DNA of 64,000 nucleotides, from positions 1,364,001-1,428,000 of the forward strand of contig NZ_JAFBCT010000001.1 in NCBI RefSeq assembly GCF_016907835.1. The letters are read 5' to 3'. Below are positions 18,016 through 27,200 of the stretch, one piece after another. Both the position numbers and the translations under genes were made by a program. Position 1 is the stretch's first letter; each line of letters begins with the position of its first letter. The notes beneath the pieces were generated by a model that had not been told where the DNA came from, did no database searches, and worked only from the letters and a program-made list of their open reading frames with translations. Origin of the DNA: Agromyces cerinus (GTDB lineage: Bacteria > Actinomycetota > Actinomycetes > Actinomycetales > Microbacteriaceae).

Positions 18016-19263
18016 TCAGCGCGCGTCCACCGGTTCCCGACCGGAGGACGCGTCGCCGGTGACGGCGCCGTCGAGGCCGCCGAGTTCCGTTGCCCGGTCG
18101 AGTGCCGCCATGAGGTCGTCCGTGAGGTCGTCCACGTGCTCGAGCCCGATCGCGAGGCGCACGATGCCCGCGCCGGGCTTCGCCTCGCCGGCGACGGGCC
18201 GGTGGGTCAGCGACGCCGGGTGCTGCACGAGCGAGTCGACGCCGCCCAGCGAGACGGCGTGGGTCACGAGCTCGCAGGACTCGGTGAACCTCGCGGCGGC
18301 GTCGTACCCGCCGACGAGGTCGAGCGCGATGATCGACCCCGGCCCCTCGAGCTGACGGCCGATGAGGCCCGCAGGATCCTGGCCGGGCAGCCCTGGGTAG
18401 TGCACTCGCGCCACTGCCGGGTGGGCGAGCAGGCGCTCGGCGAGCTCGGCGGCGGTCTCCTGCTGCGCGCGAACCCGCAGCGGCAGGGTGCGGAGCCCGC
18501 GGTGCAGGAGGTACGCGCCCATCGGGTGCAGCAGGCCGCCGGTCAGCGCGCGAACCTGTCGCAGCCGTTCGACCCAGGCTGCGTCGGCGGCCACGACGCC
18601 GCCCATCACGTCGCCGTGGCCGCCGAGGTACTTGGTCGCACTGTGCAGCACGAGGGTCGCGCCGTGTTCGGCCGGGCGCTGCAGCACCGGGGTGGCGAAG
18701 GTGTTGTCGACGAGCACCGGAACGTCGCCCGCGGCATCCGCCACCGCCCGGATGTCGAGGAGCTCGAGCGTCGGGTTCGCAGGCGTCTCGATGACGACGA
18801 GCCCGGTGTCGGGCCGGATGGCACCGGCGATGCCGGCCGCATCCGTCCAGGTCAGCTCGGTGCCGAGCAGGCCGCTCGCAAGCACGTGGTCGGTGCCGCC
18901 GTAGAGCGGGCGCACCGCGACGATGTGGGGTCGTCCAGCGGACGCCGTGGCGATGAGCGTCGCGGCGAGCGCGGCCATGCCGCTCGCGAAGGCCACGGCG
19001 CCCTCGGTGCCCTCGAGTCCGGCGAGCGACTCCTCGAAGCGGGCGACGCCCGGCTGCCAGAGTCGCTGGTACACCGCCGAACGGCCCTCGCCGAGGTCGT
19101 GGCCCGTCGCGAGCTCTTCGTAGGAGGCGCCGCCGGTCTCGACGTCGCCGAGCGGATTCGTGGTGGAGAAGTCGATCACTGGCACATGGGATCCGCTCTC
19201 TCGAACGCCCGTCATTCCGCCGTGGACGGCGCGGGTCTCGAGGTGCGACGACGATGTCTGCAT
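18016..19263 (-). CDS. Trans-sulfuration family PLP enzyme (cystathionine/methionine gamma-lyase-like)
   Basis: 415-residue Cys/Met-metabolism PLP enzyme. It has VRPLYGGTDHV, the cofactor Lys in LHSATKYLGGHGDVMGG, and SLGGVDSLVQHPASLTH near the C-terminus, a stretch typical of gamma-lyases. Methionine gamma-lyase, cystathionine gamma-lyase or gamma-synthase are all possible. ATG 19263 opens MQTSSS; an in-frame start further upstream would run into the divergent Lrp gene. The pairing with a divergent Lrp/AsnC regulator suggests amino-acid-controlled sulfur catabolism. Confidence 0.88.
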   Translation of the reverse strand: MQTSSSHLETRAVHGGMTGVRESGSHVPVIDFSTTNPLGDVETGGASYEELATGHDLGEGRSAVYQRLWQPGVARFEESLAGLEGTEGAVAFASGMAALAATLIATASAGRPHIVAVRPLYGGTDHVLASGLLGTELTWTDAAGIAGAIRPDTGLVVIETPANPTLELLDIRAVADAAGDVPVLVDNTFATPVLQRPAEHGATLVLHSATKYLGGHGDVMGGVVAADAAWVERLRQVRALTGGLLHPMGAYLLHRGLRTLPLRVRAQQETAAELAERLLAHPAVARVHYPGLPGQDPAGLIGRQLEGPGSIIALDLVGGYDAAARFTESCELVTHAVSLGGVDSLVQHPASLTHRPVAGEAKPGAGIVRLAIGLEHVDDLTDDLMAALDRATELGGLDGAVTGDASSGREPVDAR

Positions 19264-19372
19264 GGCTCGAATCAAGCAGAATCTGTGACGAACAGCAAAC
19301 CAACGTGAAGGTTCGATGCGATACGCTCGAAATCTCGAATGTTCTGCAATTTTGACCTCTGAGGAGACCACC
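19264..19372. promoter_or_regulatory. Divergent intergenic region, gamma-lyase and Lrp genes
   Basis: 109 bp, clearly more A/T-rich than its surroundings. GCAGAA near 19275 and TTCTGC near 19343 form an inverted pair about 65 bp apart, and TTCTGCAATTTTGAC lies just before the Lrp start. Spaced weak sites of this kind fit Lrp wrapping, but I cannot define one consensus by eye. Confidence 0.4.
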
Positions 19373-19849
19373 GTGGCGCAGAAGCCGGAACTCGACCGCG
19401 TCGACCGGGCACTGCTCCAGGCGCTCTCGACGAATGCCCGCGCCTCGGGCGCCGCCCTCGCCGCCGAGGTCGGGGTCGCCGAGTCCACCGTATCGCTCCG
19501 ACTCCGGCGCCTGCAGACGCTCGGCACCGTGCGCGGGTACCGGGTCGATGTCGATCTCGCCTCGCTCGGCGTCTCGTTGCAGGCCCTCATCGCTATCCGT
19601 CTCGTCAAGCACGATCGCAGCGAGATCGACGCGTTCCGCCAGGCCGTGCCGCATCTGCCCGGCGTGATCGGCGTCTTCCACATGGCCGGCGCCGAGGACT
19701 ACCTGATCCACGTCGCGGCGCGCGACGCGGAAGAGCTGCGCGAGTTCGTGCTCAACTACCTCACCGGGCACCCCGCCGTCGCCCACACCGAGACGAACCT
19801 GATCTTCGAGCACGCCGACGGCGACGGCTGGAACAAGCTCGTCGGCTGA
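19373..19849 (+). CDS. Lrp/AsnC family transcriptional regulator
   Basis: 158 residues: an N-terminal winged helix (LDRVDRALLQALSTNARASG, then VGVAESTVSLRLRRLQTLG as the recognition helix) and a C-terminal RAM domain (LIAIRLVKHDRSEID, GAEDYLIHVAARD) that binds amino acids and forms oligomers. GTG 19373 has GAGGAG (19361-19366) 6 nt upstream. Divergence from the gamma-lyase gene makes that gene its likely target, probably with Met, Cys or a related amino acid as the effector. Confidence 0.92.
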   Translation: MAQKPELDRVDRALLQALSTNARASGAALAAEVGVAESTVSLRLRRLQTLGTVRGYRVDVDLASLGVSLQALIAIRLVKHDRSEIDAFRQAVPHLPGVIGVFHMAGAEDYLIHVAARDAEELREFVLNYLTGHPAVAHTETNLIFEHADGDGWNKLVG

Positions 19850-19916
19850 GCCCGGTTCGGCGATCCGAAATCCTGCCAATCCGGGCGAAACCGGCGGTCG
19901 CGCCGACCCCGCCCGA

Positions 19917-19944
19917 TAGCGTGGCTGAGGCCGTTCGAACGGCC
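19917..19944 (+). promoter_or_regulatory. -10 box and 16-bp perfect palindrome before mbfA
   Basis: TAGCGT (19917-19922) resembles the -10 boxes seen at leaderless genes here, but no start codon follows at 6 nt; instead GGCCGTTCGAACGGCC (19929-19944), a perfect 16-bp palindrome, begins where transcription would start. The mRNA would then carry about 80 nt of leader. An operator for an iron- or peroxide-responsive repressor is an inference from the iron-exporter gene that follows. Confidence 0.55.
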
Positions 19945-20010
19945 GCATGCGATGACGCGGGACCAGCTCGGATCGCAGGCAGACGAGCGCCCGCGATGGA
20001 CGGGAGCACG

Positions 20011-21105
20011 ATGAACCACGTACAGCCGGCGGGCACGGCCGCCGACCGCGCGAGATGGCGGCGCTACCTCGCCGACGAACGGGCAGAGGCCGCCGTCTAC
20101 CGTGAGCTCGCAGCCCGCCGTGACGGCGAGGAGCGCGACATCCTGCTCGCGCTTGCCGCAGCCGAGGGCCGTCATGAAGCGCACTGGCTCGCCCTGCTCG
20201 GCGGCGACGACAGCGGCATGCCTCGCGCCGATGTGCGCACCCGCCTGCTCGGGGCGCTCGCCCGCCGATTCGGCTCGATCTTCGTGCTCGCGCTCGCGCA
20301 GCGCGCCGAGGCCCGTTCCCCGTACGCCACCGACCCCGACGCCACCCCGGCGATGGCGGCCGACGAGCGCATCCACGGCGAGGTCGTGCGCGGGCTTGCC
20401 TCCCGCGGTCGCCGCCGCCTCGCCGGTACCTTCCGCGCCGCCGTGTTCGGCGCCAACGACGGACTCGTCTCGAATCTCGCGCTCGTGCTCGGCATCGGCG
20501 CGACGGGCGTGCCCGCGGCGGTCGTGCTCTTCACCGGCATCGCGGGCCTCCTCGCCGGCGCCCTGTCGATGGGTGCGGGGGAGTACGTGTCGGTGCGGTC
20601 GCAACGCGAGCTGCTTGAGGCATCCGCCCCCGACCCCTCAGCCCGCGAGGCGCTGCCCGACCTCGACATCGACGCCAACGAGCTCGCGCTCGTCTACCGT
20701 GCGCGCGGCATGGAGCAGCAGGAGGCCGTCGATCACGCGGCGCTCGTCGTCGCCCGCGTGCACGCCGCCGAGCAGCTGCAGGCGCCGACTGACGCGCTCA
20801 GCGTCGTCGAGCACGACGACGAGGCCGTCGGCACCGGCCTCTCCGCCGCGATCTCGAGCTTCTGCTTCTTCGCCTCGGGCGCGCTGATCCCCGTGCTGCC
20901 GTACCTCTTCGGCATGACGGGGCTCCCGGCGATCCTGACGGCGACGGTACTCGTGAGCATCGCCCTGCTCGCGACCGGCGCGATCGTCGGCCTGCTCTCG
21001 GGCGCATCGCCGCTGAAGCGTGCGCTCCGCCAGCTCGGCATCGGCCTCGGCGCCGCGGCGGTCACGTACGTCCTCGGCCTCGCCTTCGGCACCACGATCG
21101 TCTAG
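20011..21105 (+). CDS. MbfA-like iron exporter: ferritin-like domain fused to VIT1/CCC1 transporter
   Basis: 364 residues. The N-terminal 130 or so are a ferritin/rubrerythrin-like helical domain with di-iron candidates in LADERAEAAVYRELA, GEERDILLALA and AEGRHEAHWL. The rest is a VIT1/CCC1 membrane domain: AVFGANDGLVSNLALVLGIG, SMGAGEYVSVRSQRELLEA, then C-terminal helices. Known members (Bradyrhizobium and Agrobacterium MbfA) export iron and protect from peroxide. I chose ATG 20011 with GGGAG 4 nt upstream over GTG 19921 inside the palindrome region. A 7-bp gap joins it to the SDR gene. Confidence 0.88.
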   Translation: MNHVQPAGTAADRARWRRYLADERAEAAVYRELAARRDGEERDILLALAAAEGRHEAHWLALLGGDDSGMPRADVRTRLLGALARRFGSIFVLALAQRAEARSPYATDPDATPAMAADERIHGEVVRGLASRGRRRLAGTFRAAVFGANDGLVSNLALVLGIGATGVPAAVVLFTGIAGLLAGALSMGAGEYVSVRSQRELLEASAPDPSAREALPDLDIDANELALVYRARGMEQQEAVDHAALVVARVHAAEQLQAPTDALSVVEHDDEAVGTGLSAAISSFCFFASGALIPVLPYLFGMTGLPAILTATVLVSIALLATGAIVGLLSGASPLKRALRQLGIGLGAAAVTYVLGLAFGTTIV

Positions 21106-21112
21106 GAGCGTC

Positions 21113-21865
21113 ATGACCAGACCCGTCGCGCTGCTCACCGGCGCCGGCCGCAGCAACGGCATCGCCTGGGCGATCGCCACCACGCTCGCCGCCGACGGCT
21201 GGGACGTCGCGTTCAGCCACTTCGGCGACTACGACCGTCGGATGCCGCTGGGCGGCGACCCCGATCGCGATCCTGCAGCACTCGTGGCCGAGCTCCAGGG
21301 TCTCGGTGCGCGCACCATCGCCCTCGACGCCGACCTCGCCGACCCGTCGGTGCCCGCACGGCTCGTGGCCGAGGCATCCGCTGCTCTGGGGCCGATCAGC
21401 GCCCTCGTGCTCTCGCATGCCGAGAGTGTGGACTCCGGAATCCTCGACACCACCATCGAGAGCTTCGACCGGCACTTCGCGGTCAATTCCCGCGCGTCAT
21501 GGCTGCTGCTGCGGGCCTTCGCCGCCCAGGTGCCGAGCGAGGGAGGCCGCGTCGTCGCGCTCACGAGCGACCACGTCGTCGGCAACGTGCCCTACGGCGC
21601 GAGCAAGGGCGCACTCGACCGCATCATGATCGCGGCGGGCCGAGAACTCGCGTCGCTCGGCATCACCGTGAACCTCGTGAACCCGGGGCCAGTCGACACC
21701 GGCTGGATGGACGACGAGACGCGCACGGCGCTCACCACCATGCAGCCGAGCGGCCGGCTCGGCACGCCCGACGACGCCGCACGCCTCGTGCGCTTCCTCG
21801 TCTCCGACGAGGCCCGCTGGGTGACGGGCCAGCTGATCATGAGCGACGGCGGCTTCTCGATCTGA
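21113..21865 (+). CDS. SDR-family oxidoreductase
   Basis: 250-residue Rossmann-fold dehydrogenase: cofactor loop LLTGAGRSNGIAWAIA (the Gly spacing resembles enoyl-ACP-reductase-like SDRs), Ser in ALTSDHVVG, catalytic YGASK, and VNLVNPGPVDTGWMDD. The substrate is unknown. AGGAG lies 5 nt before ATG 21113, and the gene follows the iron exporter by 7 bp, so cotranscription is likely though no functional link is obvious. Confidence 0.85.
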   Translation: MTRPVALLTGAGRSNGIAWAIATTLAADGWDVAFSHFGDYDRRMPLGGDPDRDPAALVAELQGLGARTIALDADLADPSVPARLVAEASAALGPISALVLSHAESVDSGILDTTIESFDRHFAVNSRASWLLLRAFAAQVPSEGGRVVALTSDHVVGNVPYGASKGALDRIMIAAGRELASLGITVNLVNPGPVDTGWMDDETRTALTTMQPSGRLGTPDDAARLVRFLVSDEARWVTGQLIMSDGGFSI

Positions 21866-21973
21866 CCGACTCGGGTCCTGCCGCGGGAGGACCTGATCGG
21901 CGGCGGAGGCCCCGAGCTGCGCAGCATGCGGGGTACTCGTGCACGCATCGGGTACTCGCGCGCCGGCGGCTGG

Positions 21974-22852
21974 TCAGCCGGCGGGTGCGGTCACGAAGTC
22001 GATGAGCTCTTCGACCCGGCCGAGCAGGGCGGGCTCGAGGTCGCCGTAGCCGCGCACCCGGCCGAGGATGTGCTGCCAGGCCCGCGCGATGTCGGCCTGC
22101 TCGGCGTGCGGCCAGCCGAACGCGTCGCAGACGCCGTGCTTCCATTCGGTGCCCCGCGGGATCACGGGCCACGCCTCCTTGCCGAGGCGGGCCGGCTTCA
22201 CGCCCTGCCAGATGTCGATGAACGGATGCCCCACCACGAGCACGTTCGCACCGTACGGGCCGCGCATGACGGCGTCGGCGATGCGCTGCTCCTTCGAGCC
22301 GGGCACCAGGTGGTCGACGAGCACACCGGCCTTGCGGCCCGGGCCCGGGCGGAATTCGGCGAGCACGTCGGCGAGCACGTCGACGCCCTCGAGGTACTCG
22401 ACGACGACGCCCTCGATGCGGAGGTCGGCGCCCCAGACCTTCTCGACGAGTTCGGCGTCGTGACGCCCCTCGACGAAGATGCGGCTCGGCAGCGCGACCC
22501 GAGCAGGCGAGGACTCCACGGCGAACGATCCCGAGGCCGTGCGCAGCCGCCCGGCGGGTGCCTTCGGCTTCGGCGCGACGAGCTGCACCGCCTCGCCGTC
22601 GACGAGGAAGCCGGGGCCGAGCGGGAACATGCGCTTCCCGCCCAAGCGGTCCTCGAGCACGACGATGTTCTTCTCGATGCCGATCACGGCGCCGCAGAAG
22701 CCGTTCTCGGCGAGCTCGACCACGAGGTCGCGTTCGGCCTCGACCGTCGGGATCACCTTGCGCCCGCGCGCCTTCCAGTCGCCGGAGAGCACATCGCCGC
22801 CGTACCGGTCATGGGGGTCGTCGGAGAAGGATCCAGGGGGCGTTGCAGGCAC
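21974..22852 (-). CDS. DUF3097 family protein
   Basis: 292-residue protein matching the actinobacterial DUF3097 family, whose role is unknown. Seen: DRYGGDVLSGDWKARGRKV near the N-terminus, FVEGRHDAELVEKVWG in the middle, which looks like a Toprim-type acidic motif, and LVDHLVPGSKEQRIADAV with VVGHPFIDIWQGVKP. Those acidic segments suggest a Toprim-related nuclease or primase-like fold (inference). GTG 22852 lies 6 nt after TAGCCT, so it is probably leaderless. Confidence 0.85.
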   Translation of the reverse strand: MPATPPGSFSDDPHDRYGGDVLSGDWKARGRKVIPTVEAERDLVVELAENGFCGAVIGIEKNIVVLEDRLGGKRMFPLGPGFLVDGEAVQLVAPKPKAPAGRLRTASGSFAVESSPARVALPSRIFVEGRHDAELVEKVWGADLRIEGVVVEYLEGVDVLADVLAEFRPGPGRKAGVLVDHLVPGSKEQRIADAVMRGPYGANVLVVGHPFIDIWQGVKPARLGKEAWPVIPRGTEWKHGVCDAFGWPHAEQADIARAWQHILGRVRGYGDLEPALLGRVEELIDFVTAPAG

Positions 22853-22953
22853 CGGTCGAGGCTAGCGGATGCCGCGGGGCGAGCCCGGCGTCGACACACG
22901 GCGTCGCTGCGAACCGGGCCGCGATCGGTCCGCCGTGCGAATCGGCGACCGCG

Positions 22954-24132
22954 TCAGGATGCCTCCGCCCGAACGGACTCGGCCCCGCGACGCCGGAGCG
23001 CGAGCGTCCAGGCCGCCCCGGCGATGGCCACGACCGCGCCGGCACCGAACGCCCACGGGATTCCGACCGCGTCGGCGACGAGGCCCAGAACGATCGGTCC
23101 GATTCCGAGGCCCAGGTCGATCGCCGCGCTCGCGGTGCCCGATGCCACGCCGCGCTGCGACGGCGACGCCGTCGCGAAGATCGCGGCGAAGAACGCCGGG
23201 GTGCTGAACGCGACCCCGACCGCCACGACTCCCGCGCCGACGATGAGCCCTGCAGGCGATGGCCACGAGGCCGCGACGGCGAGACCCAGACCGATCGTGA
23301 CGAGCGCCGCCGCGCCGAGTGCGAGCGGCGGGAGCCGGTCGGGAACCCGCGCGAAGGCGATGCGACACACCACCACGACGCCGCCGTAGCTGAACAACGC
23401 GAGACTCGGGTTCGCGAGCCCCACCTGCACGGCGTGGAGTGAGGCGAAGGCCAGGAAGCCGCCCATCGCGACGAGCGAGGCGAGGAACCCGAGTGCGATC
23501 GGCAAGGCGGGGCGATGGATCAACCGACGGTCGGGTTCTGCGGGCGGAGCGGCCTCCCTGGTCTCGCCCACGAGAAGCGAGAGCCCGGCCGCGAGCGCTG
23601 CGAGTGCTGCGCCGCCCGCCCACGCGAACGGGTAGCCGCCGAGCGAGACGAGCGCCTGCCCGAGCGGCGGTCCGAGCGCGATGCCGAGGTAGAGTCCGAG
23701 CGAGTTGTACGACAGGGCCTCGCCGAGGCGTTCCTCGGGCGCGAGGTCGGCGAGCGCGGCGAACCCCGCCACGAAGAACGCCGCCTCGGCGACACCTGCG
23801 AGGAGCCGCAGGGCGATGACCGTGACGAGGTCGTCGGCCAGCGAGATCAGTCCGAGGCTCGTCGCCGCGATGAGCGCACCGCCCACGAGCAGTGGGAGTC
23901 GCCCGAGGGTGTCCGCGAGTCGTCCGGCGAGCGGCCGCAGGATGAGCGCCGTCAGGGCGAATGCGCCGAATGCCAGCCCCGCCCACGCCTCGTCGCCGCC
24001 GATCGGTCCGGTGACGTAGAGCGGAAGTGCGAAGATCGCGATGCCTGCGGCTGTGAAGTAGCAGAGTTCCGCGATCCCCAACGCGATGAATGCGCGCGTG
24101 AACAGTCGGTGACCCGCCGGCCGGCGGGTCAC
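22954..24132 (-). CDS. MFS transporter, 12 transmembrane segments
   Basis: 392-residue permease with twelve hydrophobic stretches. The cytoplasmic loop motif A is RPLAGRLADTLGRLPLL, repeated in weaker form in the second half (FARVPDRLPPLAL). FYxxxGI-like motif D is replaced by ELCYFTAAGIAIFALPLYV. It looks like a drug/sugar efflux-type MFS protein; the substrate is unknown. The GTG at 24132 is the first start in frame; the tandem repeat between it and dnaE2 lies just upstream. Confidence 0.85.
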   Translation of the reverse strand: MTRRPAGHRLFTRAFIALGIAELCYFTAAGIAIFALPLYVTGPIGGDEAWAGLAFGAFALTALILRPLAGRLADTLGRLPLLVGGALIAATSLGLISLADDLVTVIALRLLAGVAEAAFFVAGFAALADLAPEERLGEALSYNSLGLYLGIALGPPLGQALVSLGGYPFAWAGGAALAALAAGLSLLVGETREAAPPAEPDRRLIHRPALPIALGFLASLVAMGGFLAFASLHAVQVGLANPSLALFSYGGVVVVCRIAFARVPDRLPPLALGAAALVTIGLGLAVAASWPSPAGLIVGAGVVAVGVAFSTPAFFAAIFATASPSQRGVASGTASAAIDLGLGIGPIVLGLVADAVGIPWAFGAGAVVAIAGAAWTLALRRRGAESVRAEAS

Positions 24133-24196
24133 CTTCCGCCACCTCGCGTCGAATCTCGTGGAACGCAGCTGTCCACGACCTCAGGGTATTCCGCGC

Positions 24197-24245
24197 AGCC
24201 GCGCACGGACAGCCGCGCACGGACAGCCGCGCACGGACAGCCGCG
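24197..24245. repeat. 14-bp tandem repeat, 3.5 copies
   Basis: Unit AGCCGCGCACGGAC occurs at 24197-24210, 24211-24224 and 24225-24238 without mismatch, then half a unit to 24245. It ends 4 bp before the last base of dnaE2 and lies in the upstream region of the MFS gene. The identical copies point to recent slippage or to a length-variable spacer. Confidence 0.9.
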
Positions 24246-24249
24246 AGGT

Positions 24250-27200
24250 TCAGCGGAAGTCGCGCGATCGGTGCGGCGCCGACACGGTGAGTGGCTCGAA
24301 TCGATCGGCGATGAGATTGGTGACGCCCTCGTGCGAGCGTTCGAGCATGCCGCGCACGATCATGGCCGGCGCCTCGCGGGCGATGCGCCGATAGCGGTTC
24401 CACACCCCGACGCCCGCGATGACGTTCAGCGTGCCCGACTCGTCTTCGAGGTTGAGGAAGGTGATGCCGCTCGCCGTCGCGGGCCGCTGCCGGTGCGTGA
24501 CGACCCCGCCCACCTCGATGCGCCGACCCGACTCCGCCTGCTGCAGCAGGTCGATGCGGATGACCCCCCGCTCGTCGAGCCGCTCGCGCACGTGCCTGAT
24601 GGGGTGATCGTCGGGGGAGATGCCCGTGGCCCAGAGGTCGTAGACCACCTGTTCGGCCGGGCTCAGCATCGGCAGCAGCGGTGGTTGCACGACGACGACG
24701 GAGCCCGCGAGGTACTCCTCACGGTCGAGGGCCGCCTCGCCTGCCATCCAGAGCGCCTCGCGCCGCTCGAGTCCGAACCCGTCGAATGCTCCCGCCGCGG
24801 CGAGCGCCTCGAGTTGAGCGGCATCGAGCCCGCCGCGGCGCGAGACGTCGGCCATGTCGCGGTACGGTCCGCGGGCCTCGCGTTCGGCGACGAGCCGTTC
24901 GGCGACGGCCTGCCCGATCGAGGAGACGTCGGCGAGTCCGAGCCGCACCGCGAACGCGCCGTCGCGCCGGTGCTCTGCGCTGCGATCGGGGGCGCGACGT
25001 TCGAAGGGGCCGACGGGCGGCTGCGCGGGCTCGGCGCACGCGTCGAGACCGGTGGGCGCGCGGCATCCGTCGCCGCGACCTGAGACCGCACCGTCTGCGG
25101 CCTCGAGCCCCGCGTGCACCCCCGACCGCAGGATGTCGGGGCGCAGCACCGCCACCCCGTGCCGCCGCGCGTCGGCGGTGAGCGTCTGCGGCGAGTAGAA
25201 CCCCATGGGCTGGGCGCGGAGCAGCGCCGCGAGGAACGCCGCCGGGTAGTGCAGCTTCAACCACGAGCTCGCGTAGACGAGCAGCCCGAAGCTCAGCGCA
25301 TGGCTCTCGGCGAAGCCGAAGTTCGCGAAGGCCTCGATCTTCTCGTAGATCGAGTCGGCCACCTCGGGCTCGATGCCGTTCTCGGCCATGCCGGCGTAGA
25401 GCTTCGCCTTCAGCCGCTCGATCTTCTCGACCCCGCGCTTGGAGCCCATGGCGCGCCGCAGCAGGTCGGCATCCGCGGCGCTGCAGTTGCCGACCGCGAC
25501 GGCCATCTGCATGAGCTGCTCCTGGAAGAGCGGCACGCCCAGCGTGCGCTCGAGCACGGGCTCGAGCTTCGGATGCAGGTAGGTGACGGTCTCTTCGCCG
25601 GTGCGCCGACGGATGTACGGATGCACCGCACCGCCCTGCACCGGACCGGGACGGATGAGCGCGATCTCGACCACGAGATCGTAGAAGCACCGGGGCTTCA
25701 GCCGGGGGAGCGTGCCCATCTGAGCCCGGCTCTCGACCTGGAACACGCCGATCGAGTCGGCGCGGCAGAGCATGTCGTAGACCGCCGCCTCTTCTTTCGG
25801 CAGGCTCGCGAGCTCCCACACCTCGCCCGTCGACTCGCGCACGAGGTCGAAGGTGTACTGCAGGGCCGCGAGCATGCCGAGGCCGAGCAGGTCGAACTTC
25901 ACGAGGCCCATCCACGCGCAGTCGTCCTTGTCCCACTGCACCACGGTGCGGTGCTCTTTGCGGGCGTGCTCGATCGGCACCACCTCGCCGACGGGCCGGT
26001 CGGTCAGCACCATGCCGCCCGAGTGGATGCCGAGGTGGCGCGGAAAGGTGAGTACCTGCCCGGCGAGCTCGACGACGGCGTCGGGGATGTCGTGGTCATC
26101 GGTCTCGACCACGGCGCCCCAGCGCTCGACCTGCCGCGACCAGGCATCCTGCTGCCCGGTGGAGTAACCGAGCGCTTTCGCCATGTCGCGCACCGCGACC
26201 TTCGGCCGGTAGCTGATGACGTTCGCCACCTGCGCCGCGTTCTGCCTGCCGTACTTCGCGTAGACGTACTGGATGATCTCCTCGCGCCGGTCGGAGTCGA
26301 AGTCGACGTCGATGTCGGGCTCCTCGTCGCGGAGCGCTGAGAGGAAGCGCTCGAAGGGCAGCCGGTACCCGATCGAGTCGACCGCGGTGATGCGCAGGGC
26401 GTAGCAGACCGCCGAGTTCGCCGCCGAGCCACGACCCTGGCAGAGGATGCCGCGGCGCCGCGCCTCGGCCACGATGTCGTGCACGATCAGGAAGTAGCCC
26501 GAGAAGTCCTTCAACTCGATGACGTCGAGCTCGCGTTCGAGCCGCTCGCGCACGTGCTGCGGCACGCCGGGGTAGAGCTCTTCGGCGCCCTGCCAGACGA
26601 GTACTCGCAGCCAGCTCATCGGCGTGTGCCCCTCGGGCACCTCCTGCTTCGGCAGCTTCGGGCGGGCGCTGCGCAGCGTGAAGGCGAGGTCGTCGGCGAG
26701 CGTCACCGAGCGCGCGACGGCGCCGGGGTAGCGGGCGAACCTGGCGGCCATCTCGGCGCCGCTGCGCAGGTGCAGCTGATCGGAGGCCGGCAGCCATCCG
26801 TCGAGCTCGTCGAGGCTGCGGCGGGCCCGCACCGCGGCGAGGGCGGCCGCGAGGCGGTGCTCCGGCGGCGTCGCGTAGTGCACGGCGTTCGTCGCGAGCA
26901 GCGGCAGGCCGGCCTGCTCGGCGAGGCCGGCGAGCGCGTCGTTCGCCTCCTGATCGAAGGGGTGCCCGTGGTCGAAGAGCTCGACGACGACGTTGTCGCG
27001 CCCGAAGAGCGCGGTGAGGCGGTCGAGCTCGCGCGCCGCCGCATGCGCCCCGCCCTCGGCGAGCGCACGGCGCACGGCGCCCTTGCGGCACCCGGTCGGC
27101 ACGACCCACTCGCCGTCAGCGCGTTCGGCGAGCGCTTCGAGCGAGTACACCGGTCGCCCCTTCTCGCCGCCGGCGAGCTGGGCGTCGGTGATCGCACCGG

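Noticed and set aside
19929..19944. Palindrome GGCCGTTCGAACGGCC as a LexA box
   Set aside because: Half-sites are in reverse order (GTTCGAAC rather than GAACNNNNGTTC).
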